A stretch of 64,000 nucleotides of DNA from Gemmatimonadota bacterium. Lineage in GTDB: Bacteria; JAAXHH01. The translations under genes and the position numbers were made by a program. Position 1 is the stretch's first letter, and the number at the start of each line of letters is the position of its first letter. Below are positions 7,644 through 15,778 of this stretch, in pieces. The stretch lies in contig VXMB01000007.1 in assembly GCA_009841265.1 (NCBI GenBank), positions 310,001-374,000 on the forward strand, written 5' to 3'. The notes beneath the pieces were generated by a model that searched no databases, was not told the origin of the DNA, and saw only the letters and a list, made by a program, of their open reading frames with translations.

Positions 7644-8501
7644 ATGTCCATTCAGCAGTTCGGCATGAGCGAGCTGGCCCGGTTTGCCGAGGAAGGCTAC
7701 CTGCGTCTCGGCCGGGTGGCTTCCGACGAACACCTGCGGGCCATGCGCGACCGCATCGACGACATCATGATGGGCAAGGTCCGCTACGAAGGCATGCCCA
7801 TGCAGCGCGACACGACCACGGGCGAGTACGGTGAACTGCCGACGAGGACGTTCGAGGAAAGCGAGGAGACGCTCGCTTACCGGCGCATCGACGATCTGCA
7901 GCTGGATCCGCTGTATCTTGGATACATGCAGCATCCGTTTTTTCGGGAGGTCACGGAGGCCCTCATCGGTCCGAACGTCTCCATCTTCCGGGCCATGTTC
8001 ATGAACAAACCGGCCGAGCATGGCACCCATCTTCCCTGGCACCAGGACGTCGGCATCGGGTGGGGACTCGATTCGAATCCGGAGACGACCGTCTGGACCG
8101 CCCTCGATGGGGCGACAGTCGAAAACGGCTGCATGCAGGTCGTGCCCGGCAGCCACAAGCACGGCGTGATCAACGAGATGCACTTCCCATCGAAGGAGGA
8201 CCAGGCCAGGTACGCGCGGGAGGAAGACTGTATCCACCTCGAGGCGGAGGCGGGCGAGGCCATTCTCCTCAACAACCTGCTCCTGCACCGGTCGGCCCGC
8301 AATCCCACCGGCAAGCCCCGCCGGGCATTCAGCATCGCGTACATGGACGCGTCCACGCGGGCAGTCAAAACGGGCGAGACCTTCCCCGTTATCTTCGGAG
8401 AAGATGCGCTGACCGGCGGCGAGCTGATCGATAGCGCGCAGACCAATGGCGCGCAGACCAATGGCGCGCTGGCCGAGGGCGCAGTGAACGCTGGCCGCTG
8501 A
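7644..8501 (+). CDS. Phytanoyl-CoA dioxygenase (PhyH) family protein
   Basis: A 285-residue Fe(II)/2-oxoglutarate oxygenase. LPWHQDVGIGW gives the HxD metal pair (H133, D135) and H215 in LLLHRSARN completes the triad. The second PhyH gene of the window, clearly distinct in sequence from the one at 4821. A strong GGAGGA ribosome site precedes ATG. The last 25 residues are a low-complexity tail (AQTNGAQTNGALAEG) from a tandem DNA repeat and are probably not part of the fold. It is the first gene of a four-gene run ending with folD. Confidence 0.88.
   Translation: MSIQQFGMSELARFAEEGYLRLGRVASDEHLRAMRDRIDDIMMGKVRYEGMPMQRDTTTGEYGELPTRTFEESEETLAYRRIDDLQLDPLYLGYMQHPFFREVTEALIGPNVSIFRAMFMNKPAEHGTHLPWHQDVGIGWGLDSNPETTVWTALDGATVENGCMQVVPGSHKHGVINEMHFPSKEDQARYAREEDCIHLEAEAGEAILLNNLLLHRSARNPTGKPRRAFSIAYMDASTRAVKTGETFPVIFGEDALTGGELIDSAQTNGAQTNGALAEGAVNAGR
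8434..8463 (+). repeat. 15-bp tandem repeat at the 3' end of the PhyH gene
   Basis: Two perfect copies of a 15-bp unit (GCGCGCAGACCAATG) lie at 8434-8448 and 8449-8463, followed by a degenerate third unit. They encode the AQTNG repeats of the oxygenase tail. Confidence 0.85.
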
Positions 8502-8529
8502 CCGAGAACGCAAACTGGGAGAACCGGCA

Positions 8530-9279
8530 TTGAAACTGGAAGGGCGCGTCGCGCTCGTCACGGGCGGAGGAACGGGGATCGGGGCCGCTACGGCGAGGCT
8601 CTTTGCCGAGGAAGGCGCGGCCGTCTGCGTCACGGGGCGCAGGAAGGCTCCGCTGGATGAAGTCGTTACCGCCATAGAGTCTACCGGCGGACGAGCTTTG
8701 GCCGTTACCGGCGACGTATCCATCACCGCGGATTGCCAGCGAATGGTCGACCAGACGACGGCCACCTTTGGGAAGATCGACGTGCTGGTCAACAACGCGG
8801 GGACTGGCCCATTGATGGACGCCGAAAGAACCACCGACGAAATCTGGGACCAGATTATCGGGACAAATTTGTCGGGAGCGTTCCGGCTCATCCGCGCCGT
8901 CCTGCCGGGGATGGTCTCCCGGAGCGCCGGGAGTATCGTCAACGTAAGTTCGATCCTCGCGCAATCGGGTATGAAGAAGTCGGCGGCCTATGGCGCCTCC
9001 AAGGCGGGACTCGACCAGTTGACGCGTGTCCTGGCCGTCGAGTTCGCAGATCGCGGGATACGGGTCAACGCCGTAGCGCCTGCCTGGGTGGATACCCCTA
9101 TGACGGAATCCGTACAGGCTCATGCCGCCATGTACGAACGGCTGAAGAAAAAGCACCCCATGGACCGTTTCGGAGTGCCTGAAGAAGTGGCACAAGCCAT
9201 CCTGTTCCTGGCTTCCGACCAGGCATCCTTTACGACCGGATCGGTGTTGATGGTCGACGGGGGTTGGAGTGCGGCCTGA
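8530..9279 (+). CDS. Short-chain dehydrogenase/reductase (SDR)
   Basis: A classical SDR of 249 residues: cofactor loop TGGGTGIG (11-18), NNAG (88-91), catalytic Ser in the VNVSS segment and YGASK (Y154, K158). R37-R38 after the second strand suggests NADP preference, although this is only indicative. The start is TTG with GGGAGA upstream. It lies 28 bases after the PhyH gene and 31 before the monooxygenase gene, so the three are likely co-transcribed and act on one substrate series. Confidence 0.9.
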   Translation: MKLEGRVALVTGGGTGIGAATARLFAEEGAAVCVTGRRKAPLDEVVTAIESTGGRALAVTGDVSITADCQRMVDQTTATFGKIDVLVNNAGTGPLMDAERTTDEIWDQIIGTNLSGAFRLIRAVLPGMVSRSAGSIVNVSSILAQSGMKKSAAYGASKAGLDQLTRVLAVEFADRGIRVNAVAPAWVDTPMTESVQAHAAMYERLKKKHPMDRFGVPEEVAQAILFLASDQASFTTGSVLMVDGGWSAA

Positions 9280-9310
9280 TTGAAATCATGAAACTGACCG
9301 GAGACCGAAA

Positions 9311-10750
9311 ATGGGTTTGAGAACGGCTGAACAATACCTGGAAGGATTGCGGGACGGAAGGACGATCTACTTTCGCGGCGAGCGGGTGCCGGACCTCATG
9401 GAGCACCCGGAACTGCGCTTGGGCGCCGAGCACACGGCGCTGGACTATCACCTCGCCGAGGACGAAGCGCACCGGGACCTGTTCACGGCGATCTGTCCTG
9501 AGACGGGTGACCGCGTCAGCCGCTACTTCATCCCGCCGGCCAACACGGAGGACCTGCTGAAGCGCCGGGAGATGATCGAGACGAGCACCCGCGAGGGCAG
9601 CGGGGTGGTCCTGCTCATCAAGGAGATCGGCACGGACGCCCTGTTCTCGCTCCGGCTCGTCGCGCGGCAGATCGACGAGAAATACGGCACCGGGTACCTG
9701 GATCGCGTGAAGAACTACCATGCCGAATGCCGCGACCGCGACCTGAGCATGGCCGTGGCCCAGACGGACGCCAAGGGGGACCGCAGCCGCCTTCCGTCCC
9801 AGCAGACCCATCCGGACTACTACGTGCGGATCGTGGAACGCCGTCCCGACGGCATCGTCGTCCGGGGCGCCAAGGCCCATACCACGGGGACCGCCTTCGT
9901 GGACGAAGTGGTCGTGCTGCCCACACGGGCCATCTCGGAAGAGGACAGCGACTACGCCGTGGCCTTCGCCGTGCCCGTCAACACCCCGGGGGTCCGGCTC
10001 ATCGCCAGTCCTTTCGGGTTCTCGGGCGAGAGCACCTATCACCACCCGGTCAGCTCGAAGCACCACCTGGTGGAAACCCTGACCGTGTTCGACGACGTCT
10101 TCGTCCCGAACGAGCGGGTCTTCCTGGCCGGCGAGTGGGACTTCGCCGGGGTGCTGGCCAACGCCTTCGTGGAGTTCCACCGGTTCACGGCCGTGTCCTA
10201 CAAGCCGCCGCTCCTCGACCTCTTCATCGGCGCGGCCTCGCTGATCGCCGTGTACAACGGGGTGGAGAAGGCCAGCCACATCCGTGACAAAGCCACGCGG
10301 CTCATCACCTACACGGAGACGGTCCGCGCCCTGACCCGCGCGGCCGCCATGGACTGCAAGGTGGTGGACGGCATCGCGGTGCCGCACACGCTCACGACCA
10401 ACATCGCCAAGTACCATTTCGCCAACAACTACCACGAGGCCGTGCGGGACGTGCAGGACATCGCCGGGGCCCTGCTGGTCACGGGCCCGTCGGAAGCGGA
10501 CTGGCACAACGAAGAAACGAAGGAAGACCTGGAGCGTTACCTGGGCGGCCGCAAGGGTGTGCCGACCATGGACCGGATGAAGGCCATCAATCTCATCCGC
10601 GACCTCACGGCGTCGGATTTCGGCGGGTACCACGAGCTGCTGGCCATCCATGCCGAGGGCTCGCTCGAGGCGCAGAAGATCACCATATTCCGCGGATACG
10701 ACCTGTTGCGGTGTATGGATGTAGCGAAGAAGGCCGCGGGGATCGAGTAG
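9311..10750 (+). CDS. 4-hydroxyphenylacetate 3-hydroxylase (HpaB) family flavoprotein
   Basis: A 479-residue member of the HpaB superfamily (acyl-CoA-dehydrogenase fold, FADH2-dependent monooxygenases and the related 4-hydroxybutyryl-CoA dehydratase). The dehydratase branch needs a [4Fe-4S] cluster bound by three Cys and one His. Here the segment HRFTAVSYKPP has Tyr where the cluster Cys should be, and the N-terminal Cys pair is absent, so a monooxygenase role is favoured. No flavin reductase gene is nearby; reduced flavin would have to come from elsewhere. Substrate unknown. Confidence 0.82.
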   Translation: MGLRTAEQYLEGLRDGRTIYFRGERVPDLMEHPELRLGAEHTALDYHLAEDEAHRDLFTAICPETGDRVSRYFIPPANTEDLLKRREMIETSTREGSGVVLLIKEIGTDALFSLRLVARQIDEKYGTGYLDRVKNYHAECRDRDLSMAVAQTDAKGDRSRLPSQQTHPDYYVRIVERRPDGIVVRGAKAHTTGTAFVDEVVVLPTRAISEEDSDYAVAFAVPVNTPGVRLIASPFGFSGESTYHHPVSSKHHLVETLTVFDDVFVPNERVFLAGEWDFAGVLANAFVEFHRFTAVSYKPPLLDLFIGAASLIAVYNGVEKASHIRDKATRLITYTETVRALTRAAAMDCKVVDGIAVPHTLTTNIAKYHFANNYHEAVRDVQDIAGALLVTGPSEADWHNEETKEDLERYLGGRKGVPTMDRMKAINLIRDLTASDFGGYHELLAIHAEGSLEAQKITIFRGYDLLRCMDVAKKAAGIE

Positions 10751-10760
10751 GGGAAAGCCA

Positions 10761-11627
10761 ATGAGTTCCGGTGAAGGCCCGGTCATCATGAGCGGCCGCA
10801 AGCTGGCCGACGAGATGCAGGCTAGGCTCGCGAATGAAACGGCTAAAATGCGGGAGCGGGGCGTGGTGCCTGGCCTGGCGACGATCCTGGTCGGGGACGA
10901 CGGGCCCAGCGCGACCTATATCTCCATGAAGCACCGGGCGTGCGAGGAGATCGGCATCCGGTCCATCCATACCCACCTGCCCGCATCCACTACACAGGAA
11001 GAACTGCTGCAGACCATCGGCCGCATGAACGAAGATCCGGAGGTCGACGCGATCCTGGTGCAGATCCCGCTGCCGGATGGACTCGACGAGGACGAGGCGC
11101 TGCTCTCCGTGGCGCCGGACAAGGACGCGGACGGGCTCAATCCCATCAACCTGGGCCGGCTGGTGATCGGCAAGCCGGGGCCCCTGCCCTGCACGCCCAA
11201 CGGCATCCTCGCCTTGCTGGTCCATTACGGTGTGCCCATCGAAGGCAAGAATGTGGCGATCGTGGGCCGCGGATTGACCATCGGCCGGCCGCTGGCACTC
11301 CTGCTGTCGTTGAAAAGACCCCACTGCAACGCGGCGGTCACGGTGCTTCATTCGGCCGTGCCCGACATGGCCGCCCACCTGCGCGAAGCCGATATCATCA
11401 TAGCCGCCGCGGGATCGCCCGGACTGATCACGAAGGACATGGTGAAGCCCGGCGCGGCCGTGGTGGCAGCCGGCATCACCCGGAAGGGCAAGAAGCTCCT
11501 CAGTGACGTGGACGAGGACGTGGCCGAGGTCGCCGGATGGATCACGCCCCGCATCGGGGGCGTCGGTCCCATGACCGTGGCCATGTTGATGGAGAATACG
11601 GTGATGGCGGCGCGTCGGCGGGTTTAG
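10761..11627 (+). CDS. folD: Bifunctional methylenetetrahydrofolate dehydrogenase / cyclohydrolase FolD
   Basis: Interconverts 5,10-methylene-, methenyl- and 10-formyl-tetrahydrofolate. The 288-residue protein carries YISMK with catalytic Tyr53 and Lys57, QIPLPDG, PDKDADG and the cofactor region GRGLTIGRP, all in family order. The usual GRSxxVGxP is GRGLTIGRP here, a mild variant. It follows the HpaB-like gene by ten bases. That context hints that one-carbon units released by the upstream oxygenases may be captured on folate, though FolD is also housekeeping. Confidence 0.95.
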   Translation: MSSGEGPVIMSGRKLADEMQARLANETAKMRERGVVPGLATILVGDDGPSATYISMKHRACEEIGIRSIHTHLPASTTQEELLQTIGRMNEDPEVDAILVQIPLPDGLDEDEALLSVAPDKDADGLNPINLGRLVIGKPGPLPCTPNGILALLVHYGVPIEGKNVAIVGRGLTIGRPLALLLSLKRPHCNAAVTVLHSAVPDMAAHLREADIIIAAAGSPGLITKDMVKPGAAVVAAGITRKGKKLLSDVDEDVAEVAGWITPRIGGVGPMTVAMLMENTVMAARRRV

Positions 11628-11631
11628 GCCC

Positions 11632-12657
11632 CTACGCAATCTGCGCCCAGTTTTCCAGGTCCACCTCTCCCGGTACCGGTTCCCGTCCCGAGAAGAAGTG
11701 CTCCAACGCACCCAGCGTGATCTCGCCGATCTCGAGGTGGCCGTAAGCGCCGGTGCCTGAGCTGTGAGGCGTGATGACGACGTTTGGGAGCGCGCGCAAT
11801 CGGTGGTCGGGCGGAAGGGGTTCGGGCGTGGTCACGTCCAACTGGACCTGGATCCTGCCGGTCTTCGCTTCTTCGTACAGCGCGTCGTGGTCCAGGACGG
11901 AGCCCCGCGAGGTGTTGACCAGGACGCCGTCGTCCCGCAACATCCGCAGCTGCTCCGCGCCGATCATGCGGTCCGTCTCCGGGATGGACGGCGCGTGGAT
12001 GGTCACCAGGTCCGATGCCTCGAACAGCTTGTTCAGTTCCAAGCGTTCCACGTTCATGCGGCCGGCGTCCCAATCGCTCAGGTAGGGATCGTAGACGAGC
12101 ATGCGGACGTTGAAAGGCCGGAGCAGCCGGATCACCTCCCGTCCCACCATGCTGGCGCTGACGATTCCCACCGTGGCGCCGCGCAGGAACTGGTTCGACC
12201 AGTTCTTGTCCGGATCCCGCCACATGCCCCTGTTACGGATATTGAGCGCGTCGTGGACCCACCTGCGGCTCATCATGATCAGCGCGCCGACCGCGTGTTC
12301 CGCCACGTTGAGGGCGATGGCGCCCCGCGCGCTGACGACGCGGATCCCCCTGGGCAACAGTTGGCCGGTTACCATCTCCGAAGTGAACAGGTACTTGACC
12401 GATCCGGCGGAGTGGACGACGATCCTCAGCTTGTCCGCGCACTGCAGTGCGGCTGCGCTGATCGGCAGGACGCCCCAGCCGGTGACCAGTCCGTCGAAGC
12501 CGGCGATCCCTTCTTCCACCTCTTCGGCGGTCAACGCGCGGTCGGTTTCGTTCTCCACCACGTCGAAGCCGGCCAGTAACCGTCGGTAGGTCTCATCCTT
12601 GAAGACGCCGGCGGTGTGGGATGGCATCGGCAGGTACCAGATACGTGGTTTGCTCAT
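11632..12657 (-). CDS. D-2-hydroxyacid dehydrogenase family protein
   Basis: A 341-residue NAD(P)-dependent dehydrogenase of the phosphoglycerate/formate dehydrogenase superfamily. The catalytic Arg is in VNTSRGSVLD, Glu in TTPEPLP and His in ITPHSSGTG. The dinucleotide loop reads GIVSASMVG where GxGxxG is expected; the middle Gly is Ser, so cofactor binding may be altered. The ATG at 12657 has AGGA upstream and is preferred to a further upstream codon. Convergent with folD, only four bases apart. Confidence 0.87.
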   Translation of the reverse strand: MSKPRIWYLPMPSHTAGVFKDETYRRLLAGFDVVENETDRALTAEEVEEGIAGFDGLVTGWGVLPISAAALQCADKLRIVVHSAGSVKYLFTSEMVTGQLLPRGIRVVSARGAIALNVAEHAVGALIMMSRRWVHDALNIRNRGMWRDPDKNWSNQFLRGATVGIVSASMVGREVIRLLRPFNVRMLVYDPYLSDWDAGRMNVERLELNKLFEASDLVTIHAPSIPETDRMIGAEQLRMLRDDGVLVNTSRGSVLDHDALYEEAKTGRIQVQLDVTTPEPLPPDHRLRALPNVVITPHSSGTGAYGHLEIGEITLGALEHFFSGREPVPGEVDLENWAQIA

Positions 12658-12689
12658 GGGAAGTGTCCTGCATTCAAAAAGACGCAAAG

Positions 12690-12763
12690 CCGGCCGTCAG
12701 TCTCGTTGTCGGACCGGGCGGACCAGATAGATCAGAAGTAATGAACCGGCCGTCAGTCTCGTT
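12690..12763. repeat. 18-bp direct repeat that copies the 3' end of the SufR-like gene
   Basis: CCGGCCGTCAGTCTCGTT occurs at 12690-12707 and again at 12746-12763, 56 bases apart. The second copy includes the last codons and the stop of the minus-strand regulator gene, so the first is a displaced copy of that gene end. Confidence 0.85.
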
Positions 12764-13379
12764 TCCGTACCAGATACCGGCAGCGGTCGTCTCCGGCTAT
12801 CTTGTGCTCGTCCCTGTGCACCCCGGCATCGAGCGTACGTTCGAACAATTCCTGTTCGAACTGGCAGACCTTCGGGAAACGGCGCGCTATTTCGTAGATC
12901 GGGCAGTGGTGTTCCACCAGGATGAACTCATCGTCGTCCGCGTGGGATTCGGCCATGTATCCCTCCCGGTCCCGGATTTCAGCGAGAACGCGCACCTGTT
13001 CCGGGAGGGGCTTCCCGGCCATCTGTTGTTTGTATTCCGCTTCAAGTCGCTCCGTGCGCGAGGCGAAAAGGCTGTCGACCTTCTCCGGTCCGTCGGTTTC
13101 GGCGATCTGCTCGAGCAGTTCAACCGCGAGTTGGCCGTACCGTACCGGGAACAGGCGCTCCGCAGCATTCGTCAGTACGAAATAATGGGCGGGCCTTCCC
13201 CGGTCCTGCCGCACGACCCGCGTCTCGACCAGGTCGTCGCGTTCCAGGCCGCTGAGGTGCTGGCGAACGCCCATCGAAGTGATCCCGATCTCCCGGGCGA
13301 GTTGACCGGCCGTCATTTCGCCCTTGCGTTTGAGCAACTCCAGGATCTGACGGCGGGTGGTGCTTTCAGCGTGTGGCAT
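12753..13379 (-). CDS. ArsR/DeoR-type regulator with SufR-like iron-sulfur cysteines
   Basis: A 208-residue regulator: winged helix-turn-helix at residues 5-60 (MTAGQLAREIGITSMGVRQH), then a coiled region and a C-terminal Cys domain with HHCP (C159), VCQFEQ (C172) and DDRC (C200). The C-x12-C pair and a third Cys match SufR-type repressors that bind a [4Fe-4S] or [2Fe-2S] cluster and sense Fe-S status or redox stress. No suf operon is in the window. It is divergent from a Rieske protein gene, its likely target. ATG at 13379 follows GGAG. Confidence 0.8.
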   Translation of the reverse strand: MPHAESTTRRQILELLKRKGEMTAGQLAREIGITSMGVRQHLSGLERDDLVETRVVRQDRGRPAHYFVLTNAAERLFPVRYGQLAVELLEQIAETDGPEKVDSLFASRTERLEAEYKQQMAGKPLPEQVRVLAEIRDREGYMAESHADDDEFILVEHHCPIYEIARRFPKVCQFEQELFERTLDAGVHRDEHKIAGDDRCRYLVRKRD

Positions 13380-13625
13380 GTTTCTTCTCCGCGAACGAAG
13401 CGGCTGGTTATCCAATGTAGATTCAATACAGATCCGGTGACAGTTACGCGTGCATCTCAGTCTATTGTAACGTGCTATCCCAAATATGGAACAATAAAAA
13501 ATAAATATATAATATAAATTATAATATTGATTTATTGGTTTGGAGTGCCTATATTGAATGGTAATACGTATATTCCATTCAGATACAATGCACGATCATC
13601 GATCTGCAGCCTGAGGAGCATCATC
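13380..13625. promoter_or_regulatory. A/T-rich divergent promoter region between regulator and Rieske gene
   Basis: Some 246 bases separate the SufR-like and Rieske start codons. The middle, about 13480-13540, is almost pure A/T in a G+C-rich context, with short A/T palindromes around 13500-13530. This is where divergent promoters and a binding site for the regulator would lie. No specific operator can be assigned by eye. Confidence 0.45.
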
Positions 13626-15395
13626 ATGAACAGCACCCCGAAAACAGCCCTGCGCGACCCGATCCGGGTCGCATCGATGGACGAACTGAAGGAAAAGGGC
13701 AGCATCGTCGTCAACGGGCACGACGGTCCGATCGCCGTGTTCCACCACGGTGACGGGCAGGTGCACGCCGTGGACAACCGCTGTCCCCACATGGGCTTTC
13801 CGCTGCACCGCGGCACGATCAAGGACGGCATTCTGACCTGCCACTGGCACCACGCGGACTTCGACCTGGAGAGCGGCTGCACCTTCGATCTCTTCGCGGA
13901 CGACGTGCCGGTGTACGCGGTCGAGACCCGGAACGGGGATGTATGGGTTTCGGGGTCGCGGGACCAGTCGGGCGACGCGGAGTACTGGCGCAACCGGCTG
14001 CGGGAAGGCCTGGAGCAGAACATCTCGCTGGTCAACGCCAAGGCCGTGATTGCCCTGCTGAAATCGGGGGTGTCCTTCAAGGATATCGCCGAGACCGGCG
14101 GCCGGTACGGCGTGCGGTACCGGTCGTCCGGATGGGGACCCGGCCTGACCATCCTGACCGCGATGACGAACCTGTGCGGCTATCTGCCTCGAGACGAGCA
14201 GATCCTTCCGCTCTACCAGGGTCTGACGCACGTCGCCCGGGACAGTAATGGGCAGCCGCCGCGATTCGACCTGCAACCGTTGGATACGGAGAATCTGTCG
14301 TTCGATCAATTGAAGCGCTGGTTCCGCCGCTTCGTCGAGGTGCGCGACTCCGAAGGCGCCACCCGGTGCCTGCTTACGGCCGTGTCCATGGACAGCGAAC
14401 CCGCGCTGCTGGTGGACATGATGATGAGCGCCGCCACGGACCACGTGTTCCTGGACGGCGGGCACGTCGCGGATTTTATCAACAAGTCCACGGAACTGCT
14501 GGACCACATTGGTTGGGAGCACGCCGATGAAGTGCTGCCCAGCACGGTCGGTCAGCTTTGCGCCGCAGCGCGCAGCGAGGAGCGGAACGCCTGGCGCCAT
14601 CCCGTCGACCTGGCCGCCATTCTTCGCGGGGCGAATGCCGCGTTGCCCGGCGCGCTGGCATCGACGTCCAACGGCTACGCGTGGGACGGTCCCGGTGAAC
14701 TGGCCGAAGTGATCCTCGGGGACGATCCCCAGGCCACGGTGGACACCATGCTGGCCCGCCTGCATGACGGCATGACGCCGCTGCAACTCAGCCAGGCGGT
14801 CACCTATGCCGCCGCGCTGCGCATCGCCCGGTTCCACACGCAGAACGAGTTCAACGACTGGATCACGGTGTTGCACACCTTCACCTACGCGAACGCCCTG
14901 CACCAGGCCCTGAAGCGGACGGGTTCGCCGGAACTGATCCGTGGCGTCTTCCACGGCGCCATGGCCGTGTACCTGGACCGTTTCCTCAACGTCCCGCCCG
15001 CGCGGTTGCCGGGCGAAAGGGCCACGGCCGAACTGGCCGGCGAGACCGACGAGATACTCGACGCGTTCCTGACCGAATTGGACACGCAGCAGCAGGTGGA
15101 ACCGGCTGCCAGGCTAGTCTATCGCTACCTGGCCGACGGGCACCCGGTGGACCGGCTGTTCCGCACGCTGGCGATCTCGCTGTTGCGGGAGGATGCCGAG
15201 TTCCACAGCTTCCAGATGCTCGAGGCCGGCATCCGGCAATACGAGGAACTGAAGGGACGCGCCGAGGCCGACCACGTGTTGATCGCCACGGCCCGGTATC
15301 TCGCCGCCCACGCCCCAACGCAGCGTGCGCTCAACCAGACCGCGCAGATCGCGCTTCGGCTGAACCGCGGCGAGGCGATTTACGAGGAGGAATGA
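13626..15395 (+). CDS. Rieske [2Fe-2S] protein with large helical C-terminal region
   Basis: A 589-residue protein. Residues 11-108 are a Rieske ferredoxin domain with both cluster motifs, CPH (C53, H55) and CHWH (C72, H75). The following roughly 470 residues are predicted largely helical and carry no catalytic motif I recognise; no mononuclear-iron oxygenase domain (2-His-1-carboxylate) is evident. ATG at 13626 has GAGGAG upstream. The gene ends overlapping a small Cys-rich gene. Function unknown; an electron-transfer or redox-sensing role is inferred. Confidence 0.72.
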   Translation: MNSTPKTALRDPIRVASMDELKEKGSIVVNGHDGPIAVFHHGDGQVHAVDNRCPHMGFPLHRGTIKDGILTCHWHHADFDLESGCTFDLFADDVPVYAVETRNGDVWVSGSRDQSGDAEYWRNRLREGLEQNISLVNAKAVIALLKSGVSFKDIAETGGRYGVRYRSSGWGPGLTILTAMTNLCGYLPRDEQILPLYQGLTHVARDSNGQPPRFDLQPLDTENLSFDQLKRWFRRFVEVRDSEGATRCLLTAVSMDSEPALLVDMMMSAATDHVFLDGGHVADFINKSTELLDHIGWEHADEVLPSTVGQLCAAARSEERNAWRHPVDLAAILRGANAALPGALASTSNGYAWDGPGELAEVILGDDPQATVDTMLARLHDGMTPLQLSQAVTYAAALRIARFHTQNEFNDWITVLHTFTYANALHQALKRTGSPELIRGVFHGAMAVYLDRFLNVPPARLPGERATAELAGETDEILDAFLTELDTQQQVEPAARLVYRYLADGHPVDRLFRTLAISLLREDAEFHSFQMLEAGIRQYEELKGRAEADHVLIATARYLAAHAPTQRALNQTAQIALRLNRGEAIYEEE

Positions 15396-15682
15396 CGATG
15401 CCCGTTCTCGACATCGCCGATTGCATCAATCAGACCTGCCCCTGGTCCGGCGATCCAGTGCAGGCCGATTCACTGACGGAAATTGAAGGACACGTTGTGG
15501 GGTTCTGCAATCCCGGTTGCCTCGAGAAATTCGAGCGTGCCATCAACCATTTCAGATCGGCCATCGCCGGCGTCGAAGATTCTGCGGGAGCGTGTGGTGG
15601 GAGTGGAGCGAGTGGTGCGGACGGTGCGAGTGGTACGGACGGTGCGAGTGGTGCGGGCGGACCGGCAGCATCCAGCTCCTGA
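15392..15682 (+). CDS. Small Cys-rich YHS/TRASH-like protein
   Basis: A 96-residue protein starting inside the stop of the Rieske gene (ATGA overlap), so co-translated with it. Residues 11-52 hold TCPWSGDPV and GFCNPGCLEKF, a Cys pattern like YHS/TRASH metal-binding modules. The remaining third is a Gly/Ala/Ser/Asp tail made of tandem ASGADG-like units. A metal-delivery or metal-sensing partner of the Rieske protein is plausible but unproven. An in-frame ATG at 15398 is an alternative start. Confidence 0.65.
   Translation: MTMPVLDIADCINQTCPWSGDPVQADSLTEIEGHVVGFCNPGCLEKFERAINHFRSAIAGVEDSAGACGGSGASGADGASGTDGASGAGGPAASSS
15608..15661 (+). repeat. Three 18-bp tandem repeats in the Cys-rich protein tail
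   Basis: Units at 15608-15625, 15626-15643 and 15644-15661 begin GCGAGTGGT and encode ASGADG, ASGTDG and ASGAGG. Near-identical DNA indicates recent slippage expansion. Confidence 0.85.
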
Positions 15683-15695
15683 TCACCGGAATAGC

Positions 15696-15745
15696 AAAAG
15701 GCGCGGACCCTGTGTGTTGCTCAATACACGATCCGCGCCTTCTAA
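15696..15745. terminator. Bidirectional intrinsic terminator
   Basis: AAGGCGCGGA at 15698-15707 pairs perfectly with TCCGCGCCTT at 15732-15741, with further partial pairing inside. An A-run flanks the left arm and T-rich bases the right arm. It lies between two convergent genes (Rieske/Cys-rich on plus, NHL protein on minus) and can serve both. Confidence 0.8.
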
Positions 15746-15778
15746 TGTTGCTTGTTGCTGGCCTTGCCCTTCAGCCGC

